Below are positions 10,443 through 18,767 of a stretch of 64,000 nucleotides of DNA, piece after piece (position 1 is the stretch's first letter; each line of letters begins with the position of its first letter). Made by a program: the position numbers and the translations under genes. Source of the DNA: Roseiarcus sp050013915 (lineage in GTDB: Bacteria > Pseudomonadota > Alphaproteobacteria > Rhizobiales > Beijerinckiaceae); assembly GCA_050013915.1 (NCBI GenBank), contig JBEKEI010000001.1, positions 23,548 through 87,547 on the forward strand, in the 5' to 3' direction. The notes under the pieces are model-generated. The model had not been told where the DNA came from, did not search any database, and worked only from the letters and a program-made list of their open reading frames with translations.

Positions 10443-11980
10443 GTCGCATCCGGCATCGCGGCGCAGCGCTGGTCGATGAACGCCCGCAGCGCCTCGTCCG
10501 CCGCCGGGTCGATCGGCGGCGGCTCGTATTCGGCGAGCATCTTCTTCCACAGCGCGTTGGCGCGCGTCGCCTCGTCCTTGCCGCCCTCTTCCTGCCATTG
10601 CTCGACTGAATTGTTGTCGGCGAGGCTGGAACGGTAGAAGGCCGATTCGAAATTGGCCTGGGTGTGCGCGCAGCCGAGGAAATGGCCGCCCGGCTCGATC
10701 TGGCGGAAAGCCTCCATCGCCTGGCCGTTGTCCGAGAAGTCGACCCCTCTGGCGAGCACGTGCATCGCCCCAAGCTGGTCGAAATCCATGACGAATTTCT
10801 CATAGGACGCCGACAATCCGCCTTCCATCCAGCCGGCGGCGTGCAGGACGAAATTCGTGCCCGCCAGGATCGTCGGCAGCAGCGTCTGGGCGCTCTCATA
10901 GGCAGCCTGCGCGTCCGGAATCTTGGAGGCGCACAGCGAGCCGCCGGTGCGGAACGGCATGTTCATCCGCCGCGCGAGCTGCGCCGCCCCGTAGATCGCC
11001 AGCGTTGCCTCGGGCGTGCCGAAGGTCGGCGCGCCCGACTGCATCGACAGCGTCGACACGAAGGCGCCGAAGACGACCGGCGCGCCCGGCCGGGTCAGCT
11101 GGCAGAACGCCGTCCCGGCCATGACTTCGGCGAGCACCTGGGTCAGGGTCCCAGCGACCGTGACCGGGCTCATGGCGCCTGACAGGATGAACGGCGTGAT
11201 GATGCAGGCCTGGTTGTTGCGCGCGTAGATCTCCGCGGCGCCGAGCATGCTCGAATCCCAGACGAGCGGCGAATTGGCGTTGATGAGGCTGGTGCAAACC
11301 GTGTTGCGCTGGATGAAATCGGCGCCGAACAGGATCTCGCACATCCTGACCGTGTCCTGCGCCCGTTCGGGCCGCGTCACCGAGCCCATGAACGGCTTGT
11401 CGGACAGCTTCATATGCGCATAGACCATTTCGAAATGGCGCTTGTTGACTGGCAGGTCGACCGGCTCGCAGACCGTGCCGCCGGAATGGTGGATGAACGG
11501 CGAGGCATAGGCGAGCTTCACGAAATTGCGGAAATCCTCGAGCGTGCCGTAGCGGCGGCCCCGGTCGAGATCGTGCACGAACGGCGAGCCGTAGTTGGGC
11601 GCGAACACCGTGTGCCGGCCGCCGATGACGACGTTGCGCTCGGGATTGCGCGCATGCTGGACATATTGCGCCGGCGCGGTCGCGCAGAGCCGGCGCGCGA
11701 GCCCGCGCGGAAACCGGACGCGTTCGCCCGTGACGTCGCAGCCCGCCTCCTTCAGCAGCGCCAGGGCGGGCGGATGGCCGCGAAATTCGACGCCGATCTC
11801 CTGCAGCAGCGTGTCGGCGTTGCGCTCGATGATCGCGAGGCCCTCTTCGTCGAGCAGTTCGGTGACCGGAATGTTGCGCGTGATATAGGGGATATGCGCG
11901 ACGAAGCGCTGGGCGCGGGCGGAACGGCGCGCCTCGCGTCCGCGACGGGCCTGCGGCGTGGCGAGGGGATCAGTCGACAT
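10436..11980 (-). CDS. MttB-superfamily (trimethylamine methyltransferase family) protein, non-pyrrolysine
   Basis: This 514-residue protein matches the trimethylamine/glycine betaine methyltransferase fold (LLDEEGLAIIERNADTLLQEIG near the N-terminus; PVTVAGTLTQVLAEVMAG in the barrel). In this superfamily members transfer a methyl group from a quaternary amine to a corrinoid protein. The frame runs through with no in-frame TAG, so it lacks pyrrolysine and belongs with the MtgB-like non-Pyl group rather than true TMA methyltransferase. The start at 11980 is supported by GGAG 6-9 bases upstream and by alignment to the usual N-terminus; an upstream extension is possible but Arg/Gly-rich. No corrinoid protein or reductive activase lies nearby. 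Substrate is unknown; betaines or methylated amines are plausible. Confidence 0.85.
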   Translation of the reverse strand: MSTDPLATPQARRGREARRSARAQRFVAHIPYITRNIPVTELLDEEGLAIIERNADTLLQEIGVEFRGHPPALALLKEAGCDVTGERVRFPRGLARRLCATAPAQYVQHARNPERNVVIGGRHTVFAPNYGSPFVHDLDRGRRYGTLEDFRNFVKLAYASPFIHHSGGTVCEPVDLPVNKRHFEMVYAHMKLSDKPFMGSVTRPERAQDTVRMCEILFGADFIQRNTVCTSLINANSPLVWDSSMLGAAEIYARNNQACIITPFILSGAMSPVTVAGTLTQVLAEVMAGTAFCQLTRPGAPVVFGAFVSTLSMQSGAPTFGTPEATLAIYGAAQLARRMNMPFRTGGSLCASKIPDAQAAYESAQTLLPTILAGTNFVLHAAGWMEGGLSASYEKFVMDFDQLGAMHVLARGVDFSDNGQAMEAFRQIEPGGHFLGCAHTQANFESAFYRSSLADNNSVEQWQEEGGKDEATRANALWKKMLAEYEPPPIDPAADEALRAFIDQRCAAMPDATY

Positions 11981-12211
11981 CGGACGCTCCTGGCGGTCGG
12001 GACGCGCGCCGGCGCCGGCGCCGCGTCTGGCCCCGGCGAAACTGCGCCATTCCGCGGCGAAAATGAAGGACCAATTCCCGCCGCCGCCCGCTTGGCGCGG
12101 CGCGCGCGCCATGCCAGTCTCGGACGACGCGACGCGCAGCGCCGGCCCCATCCGGCTTGCGCGTCGGCGTCGCAGACCGCCGCGGGCGCGCTCGGCATCC
12201 CGGAGAGGAAC

Positions 12212-12949
12212 ATGGCCTCAGGCGCGATCATCGTCACCGGCGGCGGACGCGGCATCGGCGCGGCCACCAGCCTGAAGCTCGCCCAGGCTGGCTATTCCGT
12301 CGCAGTCAACTACGCGGCCGACGAAGCGGCCGCCCAGGCGACGGTCGCGGCGATCCAAGCGCGCGGGGGACGCGCCCGCGCGCTCCGCGCCGACGTCGCC
12401 GACGCGGCCGCGGTCGAGCGGATGTTCGACGACGCCGAGCGCGCGCTCGGGCCGCTCGCGGGCCTGGTCAACAACGCGGCCATGATCGGGCGCGCGGCGC
12501 GCATCGACGAGCAGGAGTCCGGCGACCTCGCACGCCTGTTCGCGGTCAACGTGATCGGGACGATCCTGTGCGCCAAGGAGGCGGTCCGCCGGCTTTCGAC
12601 CAGCCACGGCGGCAGGGGCGGTTCGATCGTCAACATTTCCTCGGTCGCCGCGCGGCTCGGCGGCCTCGCCGGCAACGTGCCCTATGCGGCGACGAAAGGG
12701 GCGATCGAAACCTTCACCCGCGGTCTAGCCACGGAAGTCGCGCGCGAGGGCGTCCGGGTCAACGCGGTCGCCCCTGGCATGACCGCGACCGACATGGCGA
12801 GCGAGGAAATGCGCGCGGCCGCCTTGCCCGGCATTCCGCTCGGCCGGGTCGGCGCGGCCGAAGACATCGCCGAAGGCGTCGTCTGGCTGATGTCGCCCGC
12901 CGCGGCCTATGCGACGGGAACGGTGCTGACGATTTCGGGCGGACGGTAA
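12212..12949 (+). CDS. SDR-family NAD(P)-dependent oxidoreductase
   Basis: A 245-residue classical short-chain dehydrogenase. The TGGGRGIG nucleotide-binding motif is at residues 9-16, NNAA at about 87-90, the catalytic Ser at about 143-144 (NISSV), and Y158-AAT-K162. The C-terminus ISGGR is the usual dinucleotide-reductase ending. It resembles 3-oxoacyl-ACP reductase/glucose dehydrogenase types; the substrate cannot be assigned. The ATG at 12212 has GGAGAGGA directly upstream. It is divergent from the MttB-family gene (231 bases between starts), so the two may share control. Confidence 0.9.
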   Translation: MASGAIIVTGGGRGIGAATSLKLAQAGYSVAVNYAADEAAAQATVAAIQARGGRARALRADVADAAAVERMFDDAERALGPLAGLVNNAAMIGRAARIDEQESGDLARLFAVNVIGTILCAKEAVRRLSTSHGGRGGSIVNISSVAARLGGLAGNVPYAATKGAIETFTRGLATEVAREGVRVNAVAPGMTATDMASEEMRAAALPGIPLGRVGAAEDIAEGVVWLMSPAAAYATGTVLTISGGR

Positions 12950-13122
12950 GCCGTGTCGCCTCGGTCTCATCCCGATCGGGCGACGCGATTGTGCCATCGC
13001 GCCGAGACGCCGAGATCGCCGCGCCGCCCACCTGCAAGGTCAGGCCTCCGACCGCGGACTCGGGGTCGGGCGCTCCGCTGACGGCGCTTGGCGGCGGAGA
13101 CCCTGCGTGGCAGTCTTGGACG

Positions 13123-13812
13123 GTGTCGCGCGCGCAACGCCTCCTCGGTCTCATCCAGCTTCTGCGCCGCCATCGCCGCCCGGTCGCGGGTGCGGCGCTG
13201 GCGCGCGAACTCGGCGTCAGCCTGCGCACGCTCTACCGCGACATCGCCTCGCTGCAGGCGCAGGGCGCCGACATCGCGGGCGCGGCGGGGCTGGGTTATG
13301 TGCTCCGGCCGGGTTTCACGCTGCCGCCGCTGATGTTCACCGGCGAAGAGATCGAGGCGCTGGCGCTGGGGTCGCGCTGGGTCGCCGCGCGTACGGATAC
13401 GCCGATGGCGGGCGCCGCGCGCGACGCGCTCGCCAAGATCGCCGCCGTCCTGCCGCGGGAGCTCGGCGACCTCCTCGATTCCTCGGCCCTGCTGATCGGA
13501 CCGGGACACGCGATCACGGCGGGCGAGGCTGGCTTGGCGACCATTCGGCAGGCGATTCGCGCCGAACACAAGCTCGAAATCGCTTATGCCGACAGCGCCG
13601 GCGCTCAGACGCGGCGCATTATCTGGCCCTTCGCGCTCGCCTTCTTCGATCGCGCGCGCGTCGTCGTCGCCTGGTGCGAGACCCGCGCCGCGTTCCGGCA
13701 TTTCCGGGCCGACCGGATCGGCGAGCTTACGCCGATCGCGGAGCGTTATCCGCGCCGCCGGCTGGCGCTGATCAGGGAGTGGCGCGAGGCGGAGGGAATC
13801 GGCGAAGGCTGA
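13123..13812 (+). CDS. YafY-type HTH and WYL-domain transcriptional regulator
   Basis: A 229-residue DNA-binding regulator with an N-terminal HTH_11-like domain (ARELGVSLRTLYRDIASLQAQG, residues about 25-47) and a WYL-type C-terminal sensor domain that in this family may bind small ligands. The start is GTG 13123 because it places the first helix (VSRAQRLLGLIQLL) where family members begin; the ribosome site is weak. It lies 64 bases upstream of a VOC-family gene. This regulator-plus-glyoxalase pairing is frequent in alphaproteobacteria and suggests the regulator controls it. Confidence 0.85.
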   Translation: MSRAQRLLGLIQLLRRHRRPVAGAALARELGVSLRTLYRDIASLQAQGADIAGAAGLGYVLRPGFTLPPLMFTGEEIEALALGSRWVAARTDTPMAGAARDALAKIAAVLPRELGDLLDSSALLIGPGHAITAGEAGLATIRQAIRAEHKLEIAYADSAGAQTRRIIWPFALAFFDRARVVVAWCETRAAFRHFRADRIGELTPIAERYPRRRLALIREWREAEGIGEG

Positions 13813-13876
13813 CCGCTGCTGACGGATCCTGACGCGCCGCGGCGGTATCGATGGCCCGGTCCAACAGGAGCCTGCC

Positions 13877-14245
13877 ATGACCGACATCAACTTCATCCTT
13901 CTCCACGTCGACAGCCCGAAGCAGAGCGAGGCGCTCTACGCCAATCTCTTAGGCCGTCCCGCCGTCGAGTCCTCGCCGACCTTCGCGATGTTCGCGATGT
14001 CGTCGGGCCTCATGCTCGGACTCTGGGGCCGCGCGGGCGTCAAGCCGCCGCCCGAGGCGCCGGGCGGCGGCGAGATCGCTTTCGCCGTCGACGGCGACGG
14101 CGCGGTCGATGCGCGTTGCGCCGAGTGGCGGATGCGCGGCCTCGACATCATCCAGGAGCCGACCAACATGGAATTCGGGCGCACCTTCGTCGCGCGCGAT
14201 CCCGACGGTCATCGGTTGCGCGTGTTCTCGCCGGCGCTCGCGTGA
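13877..14245 (+). CDS. VOC (glyoxalase/bleomycin-resistance) superfamily protein
   Basis: A 122-residue single-module vicinal-oxygen-chelate protein starting MTDINFILLHVDSPKQSEAL, with ARDPDGHRLRVFSP at the C-terminus, the usual metal-ligand-bearing ending. These proteins act on or sequester small electrophiles or antibiotics; the exact substrate is unknown. The ATG follows AGGAG with a 6-base spacer. It sits just downstream of the YafY-type regulator and is probably co-expressed with it. A tandem repeat with hairpin potential lies after the stop. Confidence 0.85.
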   Translation: MTDINFILLHVDSPKQSEALYANLLGRPAVESSPTFAMFAMSSGLMLGLWGRAGVKPPPEAPGGGEIAFAVDGDGAVDARCAEWRMRGLDIIQEPTNMEFGRTFVARDPDGHRLRVFSPALA

Positions 14246-14280
14246 ACCCGTGCGGGAAAGCCACGCTACGCGATTCTGTC

Positions 14281-14363
14281 CCGGCGGCGGAACTGTTCGC
14301 GCGCCGCCGGGTTTAGCCCCGGCGGCGGAACTGTTCGCGCGCCGCCGGGTTTAGCCCCGGCGG
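14281..14363. repeat. 38-bp tandem repeat, 2.2 copies
   Basis: Copies at 14281-14318 and 14319-14356 are identical by eye, followed by 7 bases of a third. Each unit contains CGGCGGCG then CGCGCCGCCG, an imperfect inverted repeat that can form a hairpin. The position between the VOC stop and the convergent mutL stop (14473) suggests a duplicated bidirectional terminator. Confidence 0.8.
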
Positions 14364-14472
14364 TTGCGCGGCGAATCAAGCCTCGACGCGGAAAGGGAGC
14401 ATGTCTCATGCAAGGGATGGCGAAGCCGCACTGGCTCTCCGATCGATCCGGCGCGCCGCGGAACGGCCCGGC

Positions 14473-16266
14473 CTATCTGCGCCCGAACAGCCTTTCGATG
14501 TCGCCGAGCTTCAGTTCGACATATGTCGGCCTGCCGTGGTTGCATTGCCCGGCGCCCGGCGTGCGCTCCATCTCGCGCAGGAGCGCGTTCATCTCCTCCG
14601 GCTTCAGCTTGCGTCCCGAACGTACGGAATGATGGCAGGCGATTGTCGCGAGCCGATGATCGAGTCTTCTTTCCAGCGACAGCGCGCCGTCCTCGGCCGC
14701 CAGGTCGTCCGCCATATCGCGCAAGAGCACGCTCATTTCGGCGCCCGCGATCAGCGCGGGAACCTCGCGCAGGAGGATCGCGCCGGGGCCGAAACCTTCG
14801 ACCACGAGGCCGAGCTCCTCGAGCGCGACGGCATGTTCGACGAGCCGCGCGACCGCGTCGGGATCGAGGTCGACGACGATCGGCGACATCAGGATCTGCC
14901 GCTCGATTCCGTGCTGGGCACGCTGGCGTTTCAGGCGCTCATAGACGATACGCTCGTGTGCGGCGTGCTGGTCGACGATGACGATGCCATCCCCGGTCTG
15001 GGCGATGACGTAGAGCTCGTGAACTTGCGCGCGCGCCGCTCCGAGCGGCGCGGCCAGATCGGCTTCGGCAGCCGCCGCCGAATCGGCCGCCGCATTTGCG
15101 GACAGGGCGAAATCCGCAAAGCCTCGCTGCGCCGGTTCGGCGAAGCCGGCCGGCGCGGCAGGCGATGCGCGCCAGTCCCAGGGGCCCGAAGAACGATCGA
15201 GGCCGCGCGCGAAAGTCGCCTCGCGGATTGCGGCGATCGCCGCGCTGCCGCCCGTCGTCGCGCCGCGATGCAGCGCGGCTTCGAGCGCCTGCTTGGCGGC
15301 GCCGACGATGAGACCGCGCACGAGCCCGCCGTCGCGGAATCGCACTTCCGCCTTGGCGGGGTGGACGTTGACGTCGACGTCGCGCGGCAGGCAATCGATG
15401 AACAGCGCGGCCACCGCGTGGCGATCGCGGGGGAGATAGTCGAGGTAGGCGGCGCGCAGCGCTCCGGCGAGCTGCTTGTCGCGCACCGAGCGGCCGTTGA
15501 CGTAGAAATATTGCGCGAGCGCATTACTGCGGCTGAAAGTCGGCAGGCCGATGAAGCCGGTCAAGCGCACGCCTTCGCGCTCCGCGTCCAGCGTCAGGCA
15601 ATTGGCGGCGAAATCCGAACCCAGCACCTGGCGCGCGCGCTCGAGCCTACCCGCCTCGCCGGTTCCGCAGGCCGGCAAGTCGAAGCTCGCGCTGAGTTCG
15701 CTGAGGAAACAGAAACGCGCCGAGGGATTGGCGAGCGCGAGGCGACGCAAGACCTCGCCGGCCGCCTGCGACTCGGCACGGTCGCTCCTGAGGAACTTGA
15801 GCCGGGCCGGCGTCGCGGCGAACAGGTCGCGCGCCTCGACGCGGGTGCCGAATGGTTGCGCGCACGGCTGGACCGGGCCCTTGACGCCGTCTTCGACGAT
15901 CAGCATCGCCGCCGCCTCGGCCCCGCGGGCGCGCGAGCGGACTTCGAGGCGCGAAACGGACGCGATCGACGGCAGCGCCTCGCCGCGAAAGCCGAGGGTC
16001 GCGATGGCGGCGAGGTCGCCGTCGGGGATTTTCGAGGTGGCGTGCCGCTCGACGCAGAGTTCGAGGTCGCGCGCGGTCATGCCAGCGCCGTCGTCGATGA
16101 CTCGGATGAGGCGCCGTCCGCCCGCCTCGACCGCCACGTCGATCCGCGCAGCGCCCGCGTCGAGCGCATTTTCGACCAGCTCCTTGACCGCCGCCGCGGG
16201 CCGCTCGATCACCTCTCCGGCGGCGATGCGATCGATCAGGAGGGGGTCGAGGCGGCGGATCGGCAT
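14473..16266 (-). CDS. mutL: DNA mismatch repair protein MutL (endonuclease type)
   Basis: A 597-residue MutL that couples mismatch recognition by MutS to strand incision. The N-terminal GHKL ATPase has ENALDAGA, DDGAGM and GFRGEAL. The C-terminal domain carries DQHAAHERIVYE, which fits the DQHA(x2)E(x4)E endonuclease motif, together with ACHHSVRSG and a CNHGRP zinc-site motif. It should therefore nick DNA itself, as expected in bacteria without MutH. The start at 16266 (MPIRRLDPLLIDRIAAGEVI) is the canonical N-terminus; a Met 12 codons upstream is less likely. Confidence 0.96.
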   Translation of the reverse strand: MPIRRLDPLLIDRIAAGEVIERPAAAVKELVENALDAGAARIDVAVEAGGRRLIRVIDDGAGMTARDLELCVERHATSKIPDGDLAAIATLGFRGEALPSIASVSRLEVRSRARGAEAAAMLIVEDGVKGPVQPCAQPFGTRVEARDLFAATPARLKFLRSDRAESQAAGEVLRRLALANPSARFCFLSELSASFDLPACGTGEAGRLERARQVLGSDFAANCLTLDAEREGVRLTGFIGLPTFSRSNALAQYFYVNGRSVRDKQLAGALRAAYLDYLPRDRHAVAALFIDCLPRDVDVNVHPAKAEVRFRDGGLVRGLIVGAAKQALEAALHRGATTGGSAAIAAIREATFARGLDRSSGPWDWRASPAAPAGFAEPAQRGFADFALSANAAADSAAAAEADLAAPLGAARAQVHELYVIAQTGDGIVIVDQHAAHERIVYERLKRQRAQHGIERQILMSPIVVDLDPDAVARLVEHAVALEELGLVVEGFGPGAILLREVPALIAGAEMSVLLRDMADDLAAEDGALSLERRLDHRLATIACHHSVRSGRKLKPEEMNALLREMERTPGAGQCNHGRPTYVELKLGDIERLFGRR

Positions 16267-16391
16267 GTGACACTCGGCTCGCGAACGCTTACATCCATTC
16301 AATCAGATTCGCCCGCGCGCCGGCGAAAAATAATGCCGTCGCCCGAATCGTCCGCGTCGAGACTCTTCGCGCCTGGAGGCTTCCGCGGAAC

Positions 16392-16415
16392 GCGCCCGGC
16401 GGGAAAGCCGGGCGC
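16392..16415 (-). terminator. Hairpin terminator candidate after Gly/Trp-rich gene
   Basis: A 9-bp perfect stem GCGCCCGGC / GCCGGGCGC with loop GGGAAA begins about 30 bases past the stop of the minus-strand gene ending at 16445. No T-run follows. It probably ends that transcript before mutL. Confidence 0.4.
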
Positions 16416-16444
16416 CTGGTCATCTTGCCCATCCAACGAGCGGT

Positions 16445-16888
16445 TCAGGGCTTGTGGCCGCCATGTCCGCCATGGCGCGCGCCTGCGGCGTGGCCGGCTC
16501 CGATGTGCATGCCTCCGGCGTGGCCGGCTCCGATGTGCATGCCTCCAGCGTGCCCGGCTCCGATGTGCATGCCTCCGCCATGTGCGATCGGGCCGCGCGT
16601 CCCGCCGCCGCCGCCGCGCCAGCCATGCCAGCCCGCCGGGCCGCCCCAGCCGAAGCCGCGGCGCCAAGCATAGCCGCACCAGTACCACCCCGGGCCTTGC
16701 CAGCCGTCGGGATACCAGCAGTAGCCGTGGCCGCCGAAGAAGAACTGGACGGTCTCGAATTGCGAACTGTTCGCGAGCGCGGCGCGCGCTCCCAATACGC
16801 CGTCGCCGATCGCCGCTTGCGCGCCGGTCGCCGCGGCGAGCGCCGCAGCGGCCGCGAGGGCGACCGTTCGAACGAATTTGGTTGACAT
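16445..16888 (-). CDS. Exported Gly/His/Trp-rich protein with internal repeats
   Basis: A 147-residue protein with a clear signal peptide (Ala-rich hydrophobic stretch to about residue 25, cleavage near AQA-A). A central segment rich in Trp, Tyr and Gly (YCWYPDGWQGPGWYWCGYAW, residues 56-75) follows, with two Cys. The C-terminal third contains three GGMHIGAGHA units. Function is not recognised. The aromatic Gly-rich core with two Cys suggests a small structured envelope protein, and the Gly/His tail could bind metal. The neighbouring gene at 16981-17325 is a paralogue sharing the core but not the tail. Neither has a known name to me. Confidence 0.8.
   Translation of the reverse strand: MSTKFVRTVALAAAAALAAATGAQAAIGDGVLGARAALANSSQFETVQFFFGGHGYCWYPDGWQGPGWYWCGYAWRRGFGWGGPAGWHGWRGGGGGTRGPIAHGGGMHIGAGHAGGMHIGAGHAGGMHIGAGHAAGARHGGHGGHKP
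16501..16577. repeat. 30-bp tandem coding repeat
   Basis: Units at 16501-16530 and 16531-16560 differ by a few bases and are followed by a 17-base part unit. They encode the GGMHIGAGHA units of the Gly/His/Trp-rich exported protein on the minus strand. The near identity suggests recent slippage expansion. Confidence 0.8.
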
Positions 16889-16980
16889 GACGTTGGTCCT
16901 TTCGATCAGGGGGGCCACGACGGCCTGTCCCGCGACCGAACGCCGACGGTCCGTTTTCCGTTGCCTGCGCCGCGGCAGAA

Positions 16981-17325
16981 TCAGTGATGGCGCGGGCCGC
17001 CGTGCCCGCCGTGGAATCCGCCCCCGCCGCCGCGCCAGCCGGGTCGGCCGCCGCGCCAGCCATGCCAGCCGTAGCCGCCGCCCCAGCCATAGCCGTTGTT
17101 CCAGGCATAGCCGCACCAGTACCAACCCGGGCCGTGCCAACCGGACGGATACCAGCAATAGTTCTGGCCGCCGAAGAAGAACTGCGCCTGCTCGATCGGC
17201 GCGGCGCCGGCGAGAGCGGCGCCCGCCGCCAGAGCTCCATCGCCGATCGCGGCCTGCGCGGCGCCTGCTGCCCCGAACGCAAGCGCCGCGCCGAGCGCGA
17301 GCGTTCGTGAGAATCCGTGCATCAT
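16981..17325 (-). CDS. Exported Gly/Trp-rich protein, paralogue of the next gene
   Basis: A 114-residue protein with a signal peptide (hydrophobic Ala/Gly/Leu stretch ending near AQA-A) and the same YCWYPxGWxGPGWYWCGYAW core as the neighbour at 16445-16888, then a Gly/Trp/Arg tail ending in GGPRHH. The start has two Met codons (17325 or 17322) with GGGAG 7 bases upstream. The paired order suggests a local duplication. No function is recognised; it is expected in the periplasm or at the outer surface. Confidence 0.8.
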   Translation of the reverse strand: MMHGFSRTLALGAALAFGAAGAAQAAIGDGALAAGAALAGAAPIEQAQFFFGGQNYCWYPSGWHGPGWYWCGYAWNNGYGWGGGYGWHGWRGGRPGWRGGGGGFHGGHGGPRHH

Positions 17326-17433
17326 GAGCGTACTCCCTTTGGCGCGCCCGGCGCCGATCCTGCGGTTCCCGCCGACAAGCCTTCACGCGCCGACAGCCCG
17401 ACGGCGTTGACCTGCGTCAAGCCCGGACGGCGG

Positions 17434-18054
17434 TCAAGCCTCCCCGAGCCCGCCCTTGTCGCGAATGAATGCGATCGTCGCTTCGACGCCCTCGCCCGTC
17501 TTCATGTTGGCGAATACGAACGGCCGATCCTTGCGCATGAGTCTGGCGTCCCGCGCCATCACGTCAAGCGAGGCGCCGACATAGGGCGCGAGGTCGATCT
17601 TGTTGATGACGAGCAGGTCCGAGCGGGTGACGCCGGGGCCGCCCTTGCGCGGGATCTTCTCGCCGCCCGCGACGTCGATGACGTAAATCGTGAGATCGGC
17701 GAGTTCCGGCGAGAAGGTCGCCGCGAGATTGTCGCCGCCGGACTCGATGAGAATGAGGTCGAGCGCCGGGAACAGGCGGTTCATCTCGTCGATCGCGGCC
17801 AGATTGATCGAGGCGTCCTCGCGGATCGCGGTATGCGGACAGCCGCCGGTCTCCACCCCCATTATGCGCTCGGGCGCGAGCGCGCCAGCCTCCACCAGCA
17901 GCCGCGCATCCTCCTTGGTGTAGATGTCGTTGGTGATCGCCGCGATCTCGAAGCTCGCGCGAAGGCGCTTGCACAATTGCTCCATCAGCGCCGTCTTTCC
18001 CGAACCCACGGGTCCGCCGACGCCGACACGCAGCGGTTGTTTAGGCCTCGTCAT
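17434..18054 (-). CDS. ureG: Urease accessory GTPase UreG
   Basis: A 206-residue SIMIBI GTPase that powers nickel insertion into apo-urease as part of the UreD-UreF-UreG complex. The P-loop GVGGPVGSGKTAL lies near the N-terminus, ESGGDNLAATFSP is the UreG switch segment and NKID the guanine-specificity motif. The Cys-Pro-His metal site appears as GGCPHTAIRED. Its start overlaps the ureF stop by 4 bases (ATGA), implying translational coupling. It is the last gene of an ureE-ureF-ureG set. Confidence 0.97.
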   Translation of the reverse strand: MTRPKQPLRVGVGGPVGSGKTALMEQLCKRLRASFEIAAITNDIYTKEDARLLVEAGALAPERIMGVETGGCPHTAIREDASINLAAIDEMNRLFPALDLILIESGGDNLAATFSPELADLTIYVIDVAGGEKIPRKGGPGVTRSDLLVINKIDLAPYVGASLDVMARDARLMRKDRPFVFANMKTGEGVEATIAFIRDKGGLGEA

Positions 18055-18767
18055 GAGCGGAACAACCTCGAATATTGCGTTTCGTGGCGCATGGCCGCGA
18101 TGTCGGAGCGGAACGCGCAGCCGCCGAGATCGTCGACTCCGGCGCCGAGGGTCTCCCCGGCGAGACGGCGCACGGCGGGGAGCATTGCGGCGAGCACTTT
18201 CTGGCCGTCGGTCTGGCCAATGGCGCCGAGGCGCACGGCGGCCGAGACCAGGTTGGCGAACAGGGCGAGGGCGAACGCCTGCAGCGCGATCTCAAGCTCG
18301 AGCCCATGGCCCGCCGTCGCGACCGCGACGGCGACGGGAAAGGCGACGGGATCGCCGCCGCCCGTCGGCAGGCGGGCGAGCGACGGACAGTCCCAGGCTG
18401 CCCGCATCGTGGCGACGAAGGCGGTTCCCTGCGCGCAGGTTTCCAACCGCCGTTCCGCCGAGCCCGCCAACGCGACCGCCAGGAGGTTCAATTCGCGCAG
18501 ATCCGCCCAGTCGGCCGACCGTGTGGCGCGAAAGGCGCAGGAGAACAGCACGCAATCGGATCGCGGCGCGCCGAAATCGAGAAGATCGGCGAGCCACGCC
18601 CGCAAGGTCGCGGCATCGCTGATCTCGCCGGCCTCGACGGCCCATTCGAGCCCGTGCGAATAGGCGAACGAGCCGACGGGAAAGGCCGGCGACAGCCACA
18701 GAAGCAGCGGCAGTCCCGCTCGGAATGCGGGCCCGGCGCCGCCCGGCTCAGCGCTTTGCGTGTCCAT
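18051..18767 (-). CDS. ureF: Urease accessory protein UreF
   Basis: A 238-residue all-helical UreF, which bridges UreD and UreG during nickel activation. SPAFPVGSFAYSHGLEW near residues 28-44 is the family signature. The start at 18767 (MDTQSAEPG) was chosen because the frame upstream is an arginine/threonine-rich translation of the ureE His-tail. With this start the gene overlaps ureE by 20 bases. It ends in ATGA with ureG. Confidence 0.94.
   Translation of the reverse strand: MDTQSAEPGGAGPAFRAGLPLLLWLSPAFPVGSFAYSHGLEWAVEAGEISDAATLRAWLADLLDFGAPRSDCVLFSCAFRATRSADWADLRELNLLAVALAGSAERRLETCAQGTAFVATMRAAWDCPSLARLPTGGGDPVAFPVAVAVATAGHGLELEIALQAFALALFANLVSAAVRLGAIGQTDGQKVLAAMLPAVRRLAGETLGAGVDDLGGCAFRSDIAAMRHETQYSRLFRS

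Noticed and set aside
7965..10598. Continuous minus-strand frame extending upstream of tadA through rluB and rsmD
   Set aside because: Only the last 143 codons (tadA) carry family motifs; the rest is Arg/Ala-rich sequence opposite two clear plus-strand genes.
16501..16577. Possible CRISPR-like repeat
   Set aside because: Units are directly adjacent with no spacers and lie in frame inside an exported Gly/His-rich protein.
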